A stretch of DNA of 64,000 nucleotides from Crocosphaera chwakensis CCY0110 (GCF_000169335.1 NZ_AAXW01000021.1:1-64000); one strand, 5' to 3'. Counted from the first letter of the stretch, positions 54,236 through 61,706 are shown. The notes: generated by a model not told the origin, from the letters alone. Numbers and translations are program-made.

Positions 54236-54586
54236 ATGTTCGACAATTTAAGCGAAAAACAGTGCGACCTGATAATATCGGGTATAGTGTCTATTGCCAT
54301 ATTGACATTGATTACTGTAAGCACCATAAAGGCGAATGAACGAGAAAAACGGCTTAAAAATGAATCCTATATGATAGATCTGCCAGAAAAAACGTTGCTG
54401 ATTAACGGACTGCAAAAAGAAGAAATTGATCAGTTAAACAGCGATGCTTTGTTAGGTTTAGGACCGACGGGGATAATTATATCATGTGGTTCACAAGAAT
54501 TCCGATTCGGACGAGCTACAGACTACTATCTCCAAAAAGTTCCATCCAATTATCAGATACCAAACAATGTAATCGATTGTCGTTGA
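54236..54586 (+). CDS. Small membrane-anchored protein of unknown function
   Basis: This is a 116-residue protein. One N-terminal membrane helix (LIISGIVSIAILTLITVST, residues 12-30) is followed by a soluble domain with PTGIIISCGSQEFRFG. CAGGAGAAAAAA gives a strong ribosome site. It follows dnaN by 52 bases, with a hairpin but no T-run in between, so the two may be co-transcribed. A strong terminator follows. No family recognised. Confidence 0.65.
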   Translation: MFDNLSEKQCDLIISGIVSIAILTLITVSTIKANEREKRLKNESYMIDLPEKTLLINGLQKEEIDQLNSDALLGLGPTGIIISCGSQEFRFGRATDYYLQKVPSNYQIPNNVIDCR

Positions 54587-54604
54587 TCTTCGTTACATCG
54601 AGCG

Positions 54605-54639
54605 TAGCTACTCCTTCGAGGGGTAGCTCTTTTTTTTTC
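54605..54639 (+). terminator. Strong rho-independent terminator
   Basis: TAGCTACTCC pairs with GGGGTAGCT around a TTCG-type loop, followed by nine T. Confidence 0.85.
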
Positions 54640-54712
54640 TTTTATAATGTTAATGTCTTTTTCACTTAACCCATATAAATTATACATAATCTTATCTATT
54701 TCGCTCTCTAGA
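54640..54712 (-). pseudogene. C-terminal relic similar to restriction-enzyme tails (copy 1)
   Basis: The minus strand reads SEIDKIMYNLYGLSEKDINI. The pattern EIDxxVYxLYGLxxEE is typical for the extreme C-terminus of Eco57I-like restriction-modification proteins. Only a relic remains; a second one is at 55360-55500. Confidence 0.5.
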
Positions 54713-54747
54713 AATTAAGCAACAGCTTCTACTAAAATATTCATTGC

Positions 54748-55095
54748 TTACTGCTGATAACCTAAAGTAAATAAGACAATACTTTCCAGTTGATTAATAG
54801 TGTTTAAACTTAATTTTCCCAATTTACGGCGTAAACGAGTTTTATCTAAGACTCTTAATTGATGACATAAAGCAACTGAATCTTGATTTAAACCCCCTTC
54901 ATTTTGAGGAATGAATAAACAACTAGGTAAAGAACTTCGTCTTAAATTAGTAGTTAAAGGAATGCTAATAATGGTTGTTGTAAATTGAGAGATGGTATTC
55001 TCTTGAAAGATAATTACTGGACGTATTCCTGCTTGTTCAGATCCTTGTGTGGGGTCAAGAGTAGCGACCCAAATTTCTCCTCGTTCAATCTTCAT
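54748..55095 (-). CDS. mazF: MazF/PemK-family toxin
   Basis: This is a 115-residue endoribonuclease-type toxin. It shows KIERGEIWVATLDPTQGSEQ, then IRPVIIFQ, and the C-terminal NQLESIVLFTLGY. The family cleaves mRNA, often at ACA-type sites. It overlaps the antitoxin gene by four bases, the usual antitoxin-first order. The pair would stabilise a plasmid by post-segregational killing. Confidence 0.9.
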   Translation of the reverse strand: MKIERGEIWVATLDPTQGSEQAGIRPVIIFQENTISQFTTTIISIPLTTNLRRSSLPSCLFIPQNEGGLNQDSVALCHQLRVLDKTRLRRKLGKLSLNTINQLESIVLFTLGYQQ

Positions 55096-55325
55096 CGTTG
55101 ATCTTCTTGGTTTAATAAGTCAGCATATTCATTGATTCCTGCTTCAGCAAGTTGACGGTCTTCTTCAGCAAATTCTTGATAAAGTTTGGCTATATTATCT
55201 ATATTCTTTAGAGGTTTAGTTAAATTTTCTCTGAATTTTAGAAAGGTAATGAAATCAGCAACTTGGTTAAGTTGTTCTTGGTTTAGGTGATTAAGTTGTT
55301 GGTTTATTTGTTCTTGAGTAGCCAT
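55092..55325 (-). CDS. Antitoxin partner of MazF
   Basis: This is a 77-residue protein, rich in Gln/Leu/Asn helices (NQQLNHLNQEQLNQVADFI) with an acidic C-terminal half, as in cyanobacterial DUF2281-like antitoxins. It precedes mazF with a four-base overlap. It would neutralise the toxin and repress the operon. Confidence 0.75.
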   Translation of the reverse strand: MATQEQINQQLNHLNQEQLNQVADFITFLKFRENLTKPLKNIDNIAKLYQEFAEEDRQLAEAGINEYADLLNQEDQR

Positions 55326-55359
55326 GATTTTTAGTGAGTGAAATTAAATGAGAGTTAAT

Positions 55360-55500
55360 TTATTTCCGTTGGTTGGTTTCTTCAATTATAGCAATCTCCT
55401 CCTCACTCAACCCATATAATTGATACACTATTTCATCTATTTCTCTCTCTAAGTCCCTAGTATCTGCATTGGGGTTTTGACGTTTTATTGCTCGTATTTC
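55360..55500 (-). pseudogene. C-terminal relic similar to restriction-enzyme tails (copy 2)
   Basis: The minus strand reads RAIKRQNPNADTRDLEREID and then EIVYQLYGLSEEEIAIIEE, ending at a stop at 55360. An in-frame stop lies just upstream, so no start exists. It matches the tail of Eco57I-type restriction-modification enzymes by eye. Confidence 0.6.
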
Positions 55501-55527
55501 TTATATTCTAGGGCTTTATAGCTTATC

Positions 55528-55560
55528 GAGACAAGCAAATGCTCGTCTCTTTCTTTTTTT
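55528..55560 (+). terminator. Hairpin with T-run before a GCTAGCGC gene
   Basis: GAGACAAGC and GCTCGTCTC form a stem with one mismatch and a T-rich tract. It repeats the terminator-then-motif layout. Confidence 0.75.
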
Positions 55561-55567
55561 TCGCCAT

Positions 55568-55575
55568 GCTAGCGC
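55568..55575 (+). promoter_or_regulatory. GCTAGCGC backbone motif
   Basis: An exact octamer; the ATG at 55612 is 36 bases downstream. This supports 55612 rather than the in-frame TTG at 55579 as start. Confidence 0.55.
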
Positions 55576-55611
55576 ATCTTGACTGAAACTATCAATCAAC
55601 CTTCAGTTAAT

Positions 55612-55821
55612 ATGCACTTCACTGGCAAAAGTCTTAGCAAAGAACACATCGAATTGGCAGGGATTGACCTGCCTCATATATCAGATTGTCTTCTCAAAGA
55701 AATCCGTTCAGAAATCAGAGCAAAACTAAAACGAGCCTCGATAACCAACGAAGAAGACTTCCAGGAAATTGTCACGGCAACGGTAGCAGAAATAATGCCC
55801 CTGTGGGTTTACGAGGACTAA
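55612..55821 (+). CDS. Small backbone protein of unknown function
   Basis: This is a 69-residue protein (MHFTGKSLSKEHIELAGI...IMPLWVYED), predicted mostly helical and acidic at the end. An in-frame TTG 33 bases upstream is possible but ignores the conserved motif spacing. It is followed after 48 bases by a two-helix membrane protein, possibly in the same transcript. No family recognised. Confidence 0.55.
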   Translation: MHFTGKSLSKEHIELAGIDLPHISDCLLKEIRSEIRAKLKRASITNEEDFQEIVTATVAEIMPLWVYED

Positions 55822-55869
55822 GCTCGAAGCTAGCTCGATATTATTGCAGAATTTTACTCAGTAACGCTT

Positions 55870-56310
55870 ATGAGATACTTAATACCAACTATCCTCTCTT
55901 TTTGGATAGGAGCGATAATAACTCTTCTTATCGGAGTTATTACCAAGGCAATATTTGATTACACCCTTTTATGGTTCGACTTTATACTCCTTGGTGGCAT
56001 TTTAGCCTCGACTATGTTAACTGCCTACCTGCTTTACTTCGACAATCCAGTAGCCTCTCAACTCAATGCTGTTAGTAAAATTATGGTAGATCACGGCTTT
56101 AACTACTCAGATTGGTGCAAGGTTGAAAAACAAATAAAAGAACGCAATCTTATCGACGCGATTGTAGCCTTGCCTCATTCGGATTCATCAAAGCTCCAAA
56201 ATAATAGGGCGCAAATCACATTGTTATTAAGCCAAAACTATTCAGATTTTCAGTTTACTCTCACTTTTCCAACGAAAGTGGCTCTTCTTCGATTAAAACG
56301 AAAAACCTAG
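55870..56310 (+). CDS. Small two-helix membrane protein
   Basis: This is a 146-residue protein. Two N-terminal membrane segments (residues 4-25 and about 36-57) are followed by a soluble domain with KQIKERNLIDAIVALPHSD. No family recognised. A clear terminator at 56322 ends the transcript. Confidence 0.65.
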   Translation: MRYLIPTILSFWIGAIITLLIGVITKAIFDYTLLWFDFILLGGILASTMLTAYLLYFDNPVASQLNAVSKIMVDHGFNYSDWCKVEKQIKERNLIDAIVALPHSDSSKLQNNRAQITLLLSQNYSDFQFTLTFPTKVALLRLKRKT

Positions 56311-56321
56311 CCAGTAATATA

Positions 56322-56346
56322 AGCACCTTCACGGTGCTATTTTTTT
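56322..56346 (+). terminator. Terminator
   Basis: AGCACC-TTCAC-GGTGCT followed by ATTTTTTT. Confidence 0.88.
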
Positions 56347-56369
56347 GTTAAAGTCAGAATAAAAACTTT

Positions 56370-56945
56370 ATGGAAAATAGCTTAATTCTAGAAATCAACG
56401 AAGAAAACGCCTACGTCAAAATCACAGAAAGTTATTCAGCAGCCTACATCAATGTGAATCGACACACCATACGACTGAATCTCTCTACTGCTGATTTTGA
56501 AGTAGGGGCTATAGTCAGAAGGGCTGGCCCTAATTCAACAATTATCGGGAGTTCAAAGATCGATTTCTTCTTAGCAGATAGTGGGGCTTTACTCGTCGGG
56601 AATGGCGGCGATAACAATTTGCAAGTAGCGGGGAATGGAGCCGAAAATTGCATCATTCTCGGTGGAACGGGGAACGACACCATCAAAGCACTCTCCACAG
56701 CAAAAACGACTGTGCCTTCCTGTGTTCTTAGCGGGGGTGAAGGCAGTGATACTTTTTTCGCAGTTGGCATGAAAATATTAGTGACAGATTTCGAGAAAGG
56801 CGATCGCATTTCCATTGGAGACCCCAATGTACGGCAATTTCTCAACGACCAGGGTTTAATAATCAAGACTGAACAAACCGAGGCATTAATTTTAGAACGA
56901 TTCGAGCCTCTTACTTTTGTGGAAGGAACCTATTTAGGTTTCTAG
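56370..56945 (+). CDS. RTX-like beta-roll protein 1
   Basis: This is a 191-residue acidic protein. Glycine/aspartate-rich nonapeptide-like motifs occur in GNGGDNNLQVAGNGAEN, GGTGNDTIKAL and SGGEGSDTFF, followed by ILVTDFEKGDRISI, a common end of RTX repeats. Such repeats bind calcium in a beta roll. No signal peptide, no membrane segment and no catalytic domain is seen. It is adjacent to a second protein of the same design, so the two are tandem paralogues. Role unknown. Confidence 0.7.
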   Translation: MENSLILEINEENAYVKITESYSAAYINVNRHTIRLNLSTADFEVGAIVRRAGPNSTIIGSSKIDFFLADSGALLVGNGGDNNLQVAGNGAENCIILGGTGNDTIKALSTAKTTVPSCVLSGGEGSDTFFAVGMKILVTDFEKGDRISIGDPNVRQFLNDQGLIIKTEQTEALILERFEPLTFVEGTYLGF

Positions 56946-56953
56946 GTTGTAGG

Positions 56954-56961
56954 GCTAGCGC
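56954..56961 (+). promoter_or_regulatory. GCTAGCGC backbone motif
   Basis: An exact octamer, 47 bases before the ATG at 57009, and 9 bases after the stop of the preceding gene. No hairpin terminator lies between. Confidence 0.5.
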
Positions 56962-57008
56962 CATTTATTTTGAGAGATTCTCTCACACAAAATAACCTAC
57001 AAAACAGT

Positions 57009-57581
57009 ATGAATTTACAAATTACAAGCCTCAATGAAGGTGTGTTTACCCCAGTTTTAGGTACTTGGGAGACGATTGAAGTTGATGCCAGAGGGCTGAC
57101 GAGCTACTACGAGTTCGGCAACGCCAATGTCGGGGTTCAGACACGCGTTCCTAACGCCGGTCGTTTCTCCTACTTAGGAGGGAGTAACGCCAGAGACATC
57201 TTATCGGGACAAGAGGGTTCGTGGATTCTCGGTCGTGATGGCGATGATGTCCTCACTACTTATTCGGCACCTGATGATAGTCCAATTCGTTCTGCCTTAT
57301 ACGGTGGAGATGGCAACGACCAAATGACCGCACTGTTCACCGATGCTGTGTTTACTGGAGGTACTGGCTCAGACCAGTTCAGAGTCTTAAACGCCGATGT
57401 TGTCATTACTGACTTCGCCGACAACGAAGATAGCCTCTGGGTATTGGGTAGTAACCAAGTATCACAGATTCAAACTGATTTCGGGTTAGTCCTGGATAAT
57501 GGAGCTTCCCAGATTCAACTATTAGGAGTTACCGATTACCTTACTCAAGTACAGAGTGGCGGTAGCAGCGTATTTGTCTAA
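57009..57581 (+). CDS. RTX-like beta-roll protein 2
   Basis: This is a 190-residue protein from the ATG 57009. A TTG at 56970 is in frame, but it lies within the motif region. Motifs GRDGDDVLTTY, GGDGNDQMTAL and GGTGSDQFRVL are followed by DVVITDFADNEDSLWV, as in its upstream neighbour. No signal peptide. Function unknown; RTX repeats suggest calcium binding. Confidence 0.7.
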   Translation: MNLQITSLNEGVFTPVLGTWETIEVDARGLTSYYEFGNANVGVQTRVPNAGRFSYLGGSNARDILSGQEGSWILGRDGDDVLTTYSAPDDSPIRSALYGGDGNDQMTALFTDAVFTGGTGSDQFRVLNADVVITDFADNEDSLWVLGSNQVSQIQTDFGLVLDNGASQIQLLGVTDYLTQVQSGGSSVFV

Positions 57582-57598
57582 GATAGCTTAGCTACCAA

Positions 57599-57626
57599 AG
57601 GCTTTTACCTTCTCAGGTAAAAGCCT
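57599..57626 (+). terminator. Perfect hairpin after RTX-like gene 2
   Basis: AGGCTTTTACC and GGTAAAAGCCT form an 11-base perfect stem; the following tract is only moderately T-rich. Confidence 0.65.
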
Positions 57627-57671
57627 CTGTCTTTAGAGAATAAACTACAAGTAATTTGAGGAGAAAAAGTC

Positions 57672-57962
57672 ATGAACACCCAAGGCTGCTTAGTACCTGC
57701 TCTATTTATGCTTTTAGGGTTTGGCTGGCTTATTCTAAATGACTTGGCTAAAGATCAAACGGTCTTACTTGTGAGTATCGAACAGTATCCAGACCAAACC
57801 TTCACGCTATCCGAGTATTCTCTAGATCAATTAGAGGAAAAAGGTTCATTAAAGATTAAGTGTGGCAAAACGATATTCAATGTCAAAGCCAACGAGGTAT
57901 CGAAGATTAAGGGAGACTTTGAACTGACTGAAAACGAAGTAACTTCATGCGATCGCTTTTAG
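57672..57962 (+). CDS. Small membrane-anchored protein
   Basis: This is a 96-residue protein with one N-terminal hydrophobic helix (CLVPALFMLLGFGWLIL) and a soluble remainder (KIKCGKTIFNVKANEV). GAGGAGAAAAAG is a strong ribosome site. No GCTAGCGC lies upstream. It may be the first gene of a pair with the one at 57982. Unknown family. Confidence 0.6.
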   Translation: MNTQGCLVPALFMLLGFGWLILNDLAKDQTVLLVSIEQYPDQTFTLSEYSLDQLEEKGSLKIKCGKTIFNVKANEVSKIKGDFELTENEVTSCDRF

Positions 57963-57981
57963 AAGTTAAGGAGGTAATCTT

Positions 57982-58185
57982 ATGCCCCACACCTTATGGC
58001 AAAGCCACAACTGGCAAAATGCTTCAATTGAAGCAGTTATCACTGCATTATTCGATGTCCCTGAGTTTATTGACCCATGCGATATGGCGAAGATTCAACA
58101 ATATCACCCTACGGCAATTCGAGAATATCAGAAGATATTTTATCGAGGGGACATTCCTGATTATGCGGCGAAGCCAAAACAGTAG
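57982..58185 (+). CDS. Small backbone protein of unknown function
   Basis: This is a 67-residue protein. I chose this frame because AAGGAGGTAATCTT, a near-perfect ribosome site, precedes the ATG. The overlapping longer frame starting at 57947 lacks one. The sequence (SHNWQNASIEAVITALFDV, REYQKIFYRG) matches no family I know. The terminator at 58196 follows. Confidence 0.6.
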   Translation: MPHTLWQSHNWQNASIEAVITALFDVPEFIDPCDMAKIQQYHPTAIREYQKIFYRGDIPDYAAKPKQ

Positions 58186-58195
58186 AAGACGAGAG

Positions 58196-58222
58196 GACAG
58201 GGTTCTACCTTGTCTTTTTTTC
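58196..58222 (+). terminator. Terminator
   Basis: GACAGG and CCTTGTC form a short stem followed by T7. Confidence 0.65.
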
Positions 58223-58224
58223 TT

Positions 58225-58241
58225 GTCTACGGTTCGTAGAC
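58225..58241. repeat. Hairpin GTCTACG-N3-CGTAGAC, second copy
   Basis: GTCTACGGTTCGTAGAC, nearly the same as 9115-9131, again just upstream of GCTAGCGC. Confidence 0.6.
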
Positions 58242-58249
58242 ACTCTCGT

Positions 58250-58257
58250 GCTAGCGC
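58250..58257 (+). promoter_or_regulatory. GCTAGCGC backbone motif
   Basis: An exact octamer 44 bases before the ATG at 58302. Confidence 0.5.
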
Positions 58258-58301
58258 AAATTAATTACGACAATTCTTCGTAAAATAATCATGTCATATC
58301 A

Positions 58302-58514
58302 ATGGATCAATCGCTTACTTTATTTCGCTGTTTTTTTTCCTGTGTGATAGGAATCTCTATAGTAAAAGATGTGACAACAAATCAATTCGGAGACATTGCA
58401 GCACACATAGCGATAATTATCTTTGCCTTTTCTTGGTGGGCACTTCACGTCCTGATAACGATTCCACTGTGCCAAAAACTGATTAGGAAGCATTCTGCTC
58501 CTAACGAAAAGTAA
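58302..58514 (+). CDS. Small two-helix membrane protein
   Basis: This is a 70-residue protein. Two hydrophobic segments (FRCFFSCVIGISIV and IAAHIAIIIFAFSWWALHVLI) flank a short polar loop; the C-terminus is basic. It has no strong ribosome site. Unknown family. It has its own motif upstream and terminator downstream. Confidence 0.55.
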   Translation: MDQSLTLFRCFFSCVIGISIVKDVTTNQFGDIAAHIAIIIFAFSWWALHVLITIPLCQKLIRKHSAPNEK

Positions 58515-58520
58515 TGCCAC

Positions 58521-58552
58521 AAAAGAGATATTATAAAATATCTCTTTTTTTT
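58521..58552 (+). terminator. Terminator
   Basis: AAAAGAGATATT-ATAA-AATATCTCTTTT, a perfect 12-base stem running into a T tract. Confidence 0.88.
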
Positions 58553-58580
58553 CTAGCTGCTTCGATAAAATAGGCGTAAT

Positions 58581-58588
58581 GCTAGCGC
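58581..58588 (+). promoter_or_regulatory. GCTAGCGC backbone motif
   Basis: An exact octamer; GGGAGC and the ATG at 58625 follow, 36 bases downstream. Confidence 0.55.
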
Positions 58589-58624
58589 AATTCCTGATGA
58601 TTGACCTTTAGGGAGCAAGCATCG

Positions 58625-58987
58625 ATGCCAACAGTTAATCTCAAAAACTTCATCATTATTTCTCTTGCAGATACTGCAAGACGAGCCGGATTCGGCGATA
58701 TGCCGGCTACGACAGATTATCAAAAGAAGAAACAGTCCCTTCAGGAACGTAACATATTAAAACGCTTACTAGAGATGGTTAAAAATCGTAAGCCAAGCAA
58801 GATAGTTGAGGTAAACGACCTTTATCTATCCCCGCAATTTACCATGTTAATTGCGGATGTTTATAGTCAGATAGAAGGATACAGCAACGATGTCTATTTC
58901 TGTCAGAACCTCGCTGAATGCGAAAACCGACTTTCCTTTAATGGAGACATAGAGGCTCTATATAAACAGGTTCTAATCCACCTGTAA
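58625..58987 (+). CDS. Backbone protein of unknown function
   Basis: From the ATG at 58625 this is 120 residues; an in-frame TTG at 58601 is less likely because GGGAGCAAGC lies between it and the ATG. The protein is soluble and mixed helical (KQSLQERNILKRLLEMVKN, SPQFTMLIADVYSQIEGY). No family recognised. It is followed 28 bases later by the first 46-base hairpin repeat. Confidence 0.6.
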   Translation: MPTVNLKNFIIISLADTARRAGFGDMPATTDYQKKKQSLQERNILKRLLEMVKNRKPSKIVEVNDLYLSPQFTMLIADVYSQIEGYSNDVYFCQNLAECENRLSFNGDIEALYKQVLIHL

Positions 58988-59014
58988 ACCTTACTAGACA
59001 TGGATTTGCACTAC

Positions 59015-59060
59015 CCGCAGCAACTACTATTTTGGTTATAAATTATAGCCCCTGCTGCGG
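59015..59060 (+). repeat. 46-base hairpin repeat, copy 1
   Basis: The element starts CCGCAGCA and ends TGCTGCGG, exactly 46 bases, with the conserved interior CTATTTTGGTTATA. Copies lie at 59985, 63599 and 63902. It sits 28 bases after a stop and 63 bases before the next ATG. Confidence 0.8.
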
Positions 59061-59123
59061 ATCGATAACTGGTGTTTTCTACTCTTACATTTATTATAAT
59101 GTTCTCAAGCATTATTTTGAATT

Positions 59124-59957
59124 ATGAAACTATGGACTATTATTAAACGCTTTTTACATCTAGAACCCTGCAAGGTTCTAGATGATAAGGAAGATACTTC
59201 GTATTTAGCTCTGTACCATCGAGGAGTAACCCTCTTTGAATCAGAAAGCTACAAAGAAGCCCTTGAGATTTTCAACACCCTTCTTGAAACTTATCCTAAC
59301 GAAGAAAGAATCTGGTTTAGCAAAGCCCTTACCCTTTACGAATTAGAAAACTACGAAGAAAGCATACTTGCTTACGATGCCTTGCTGAACATCAACCCCA
59401 TCCACGAAGAAGCATGGAACAACAGGGGATATGCGTTATCTCTTCTAAGACGCTATCGAGAAGCTATCCTATCTTACAATAAAGCGCTAGAGATTAATCC
59501 CAATTGTGACAAGGCTTTATTCAATATGGCATTAGCTTACCATCACTTATCTAATTACCAAAAGGCTGTCAATTGCTATAGTCGTTATGTTGAGATGATT
59601 CCAGATGTAGGAGCAGCTTGGAACAATAGAGGTTATGATCTTCTTCGACTAAAGCGGTATCATGAGGCTATTTTATCTTACAACAAAGCCATTGAATTAA
59701 TACCCAATTCCCATGAACCGTTTCTGAATAAAGCCTTGGCTCTACATTTTCTAGGTAAGCACGAAGAAGCCTTACTCTTTTGCGATAAAGGTCTAGCAAT
59801 ATGTCCTAACTACGCCCAAGCTTGGTACAATCGAGGCATCTTTCTACATCATCTGAATCGACATAAAGAAGCTGTTTTTTCGTACAATAAAGCGTTAGCA
59901 CTAGAGCCAGAAAACGAAGATGCTCAAATAAACAGAGACATCGACTATACTCTGTAA
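59124..59957 (+). CDS. Tetratricopeptide-repeat protein
   Basis: This is a 277-residue protein made of about seven TPR units (for example AWNNRGYALSLLRRYREAIL and NRGIFLHHLNRHKEAVFSY). TPR scaffolds mediate protein-protein contacts. No signal peptide or membrane helix is evident; the first 20 residues (TIIKRFLHLEPCKVL) are basic. The partner is unknown. It lies between two copies of the 46-base hairpin repeat. Confidence 0.88.
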   Translation: MKLWTIIKRFLHLEPCKVLDDKEDTSYLALYHRGVTLFESESYKEALEIFNTLLETYPNEERIWFSKALTLYELENYEESILAYDALLNINPIHEEAWNNRGYALSLLRRYREAILSYNKALEINPNCDKALFNMALAYHHLSNYQKAVNCYSRYVEMIPDVGAAWNNRGYDLLRLKRYHEAILSYNKAIELIPNSHEPFLNKALALHFLGKHEEALLFCDKGLAICPNYAQAWYNRGIFLHHLNRHKEAVFSYNKALALEPENEDAQINRDIDYTL

Positions 59958-59984
59958 CCATTATCCTATCTGGGTTTTACCCAC

Positions 59985-60030
59985 CCGCAGCAACTGCTAT
60001 TTCGGCTATAGTTTACGGACTCTGCTGCGG
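59985..60030 (+). repeat. 46-base hairpin repeat, copy 2
   Basis: CCGCAGCA...TGCTGCGG with interior GCTATTTCGGCTATAG. It lies 28 bases after a stop, the same distance as copy 1, and ACTAGCGT follows 8 bases later. Confidence 0.8.
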
Positions 60031-60074
60031 ATCACCAACTAGCGTTTATTAAGGGGCTGTTTATCATTATAGAA

Positions 60075-60403
60075 ATGCCCCAACAACTTAGCCTATTGCA
60101 AGATCCAGAAATCCCAGAAATCATAGACGTCTTATTAAATCGAGAAGACTGCGTTTTGGCCGTCAGCATATCTGCAGGAAAAGACAGTCAGGCTATGCTT
60201 AACTGGCTGGCAGATCAACGAAAACGCCGAGGATGGCGTTGTCAAGTCCTAGCGATTCATGCAGATTAGCTGACCTCAATGATTTGACCAATGCGATCGC
60301 TTACAATAAAAAGGTCTATGGCGAACTCGTAGAACTTGAAAAAGAGTCGGGCTGGACATTTCAGCAAAACCGAGCATTAAGGTCACTCACTGATATTAAA
60401 TAA
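60075..60403 (+). pseudogene. PAPS-reductase/PP-loop family gene with internal deletion
   Basis: The first 64 residues carry the PP-loop AVSISAGKDSQAMLNWL and RCQVLAIHAD, then a stop. In the next frame a C-terminal-like segment reads LADLNDLTNAIAYNKKVYGE to a stop at 60403. The family (phosphoadenosine phosphosulfate reductase-like) normally needs over 200 residues, so the middle is missing. The gene is most likely dead. It lies under copy 2 of the 46-base repeat. Confidence 0.7.
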
Positions 60404-60415
60404 GAAGGAACCATA

Positions 60416-60853
60416 ATGACACTAATCCAATTATCAAAACGAGTATTTTACATAGCAGCGAACTTGGCAACTATATCAAGCTTGCTAATTTGCGTACTCA
60501 TCCTTAGTTGCGACGTAGCATTTATAATAGCGACTCCAATTATCAATGGCATTGATGCAATGATTGGAATAGAACAGCCATCAGAGAGTTTATGGCAGGT
60601 TATCTGCTCTCAGAATTATTTGCCGCCGTTAGAGGGACTGGATTTATTTATGGGAGTGGTAGAAGACAAAGTAGTAAGCGATATGTTGCATATAAGAGGG
60701 ATTAGTAATGTCTCACTTGCTATCTCAGGAGAGATTTTCTTCGTAACTAAAGGGTGTTTTCATTTGCTATTAGCCGCCTTGTGTTGGGCTTCGATTGGAC
60801 TTTATGGTTTCGGTTTTATCTGGTTAGTAGATAGGTTTGATCATTCTCCTTAA
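60416..60853 (+). CDS. Membrane protein of unknown function
   Basis: This is a 145-residue protein with two strong hydrophobic regions: ISSLLICVLILSCDVAFIIA (residues 20-39) and LLLAALCWASIGLYGFGFIW near 116-135. AAGAAGGAACC precedes the ATG. No family recognised. It follows the PP-loop remnant by 12 bases and ends at the terminator at 60878. Confidence 0.65.
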   Translation: MTLIQLSKRVFYIAANLATISSLLICVLILSCDVAFIIATPIINGIDAMIGIEQPSESLWQVICSQNYLPPLEGLDLFMGVVEDKVVSDMLHIRGISNVSLAISGEIFFVTKGCFHLLLAALCWASIGLYGFGFIWLVDRFDHSP

Positions 60854-60877
60854 CAACCTTGCAAAGCCATTCGATTA

Positions 60878-60899
60878 AGACCTACGGGTCTTTTTTTTT
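60878..60899 (+). terminator. Terminator
   Basis: AGACC-TACG-GGTCT followed by T8; the GCTAGCGC motif begins at the next base. Confidence 0.82.
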
Positions 60900-60907
60900 G
60901 CTAGCGC
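60900..60907 (+). promoter_or_regulatory. GCTAGCGC backbone motif
   Basis: An exact octamer directly after a terminator, 34 bases before the ATG at 60942. Confidence 0.58.
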
Positions 60908-60941
60908 AGAACCCTTAGATGTTAATCAAGAGGTAGTCTCG

Positions 60942-61394
60942 ATGAACTATCAAGAAAGGTTGCAAAAAATCATAACTGAGCTAGAGAATGATGTACGATG
61001 CGATCGCATGGGCAAACGCCCTCTACATTTTGCTATTGCATTAAAAGACGTCATAGAAAGACGAGCAGATTTTGCCGTTTTAACCTATTTACCAAAGGAG
61101 TTCAATTTAGTAAACGGCTTTTCTCTCGCCGAGACAATTCTTTTCGTGAGAAATTACTACGGCGAGATGTCGTCACATTTTGCTTTGAAAACAAGATTCA
61201 GGGACTGGAAATGGCTATTTTCCCTGCGTTTCGACGTAATGAGCTATGGATTTATCCGTGATACTGTCTGGAGCAGTATCATCGCTCTTATCATCGATGA
61301 TGACCGGTTTACATTCTCTGATCTAGAGAAGGGACTGTTGCGGGTTTCTGTCCAGTGTGATGATTCCGACACTAATTTCTCTATAAATAGCTAG
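60942..61394 (+). CDS. Backbone protein of unknown function
   Basis: This is a 150-residue soluble protein (MNYQERLQKIITELENDVRC, then FRDWKWLFSLRFDVMSYGF). The N-terminal helix may form a short coiled coil. AAGAGGTAGTCTCG precedes the ATG. Unknown family. Confidence 0.62.
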   Translation: MNYQERLQKIITELENDVRCDRMGKRPLHFAIALKDVIERRADFAVLTYLPKEFNLVNGFSLAETILFVRNYYGEMSSHFALKTRFRDWKWLFSLRFDVMSYGFIRDTVWSSIIALIIDDDRFTFSDLEKGLLRVSVQCDDSDTNFSINS

Positions 61395-61470
61395 AACTAA
61401 CCCTTGTCGCTAGAGCGTGTTCTCTTGACTACAATTTCTAAGAATAAACAAGGAACCCCCAAAGTCGAAC

Positions 61471-61569
61471 ATGGGCTGCGTTTGGCCAGTTATATTAGTA
61501 ATGCTAATTTTCTGGGCGATCGCATTTATTTTCAAAGGAAGATTAAGAAGAATGGAAGAGACGGGTTAA
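61471..61569 (+). CDS. Very small single-pass membrane peptide
   Basis: An ATG at 61471 encodes 32 residues with one membrane helix (CVWPVILVMLIFWAIAFIF) and a basic tail GRLRRMEETG. A degenerate motif GCTAGAGC lies about 55 bases upstream. The overlapping frame starting at 61404 has no start-site support. Size and layout resemble small membrane regulators, but nothing more can be said. Confidence 0.45.
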   Translation: MGCVWPVILVMLIFWAIAFIFKGRLRRMEETG

Positions 61570-61698
61570 GGTGTTTTTCGATGAACTTTTATGAAAAAAG
61601 TTTGATGGCACTCACAATGCTCTAAGTCACCGAAATCTCATCGGCAGAAGAAAGACATTGAGCGATCAGCTTCTTTTAGGTTGGTAAGAATATCTATC

Positions 61699-61706
61699 GC
61701 TAGCGC
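61699..61706 (+). promoter_or_regulatory. GCTAGCGC backbone motif
   Basis: An exact octamer 46 bases before the ATG at 61753. Confidence 0.5.

Noticed and set aside
57947..58264. 105-residue frame overlapping the gene at 57982
   Set aside because: It lacks a ribosome site, while 57982 has AAGGAGG at the right distance in the other frame.
61404..61625. 73-residue frame at 61404
   Set aside because: It starts with TTG, has no ribosome site and overlaps the more plausible membrane peptide at 61471.
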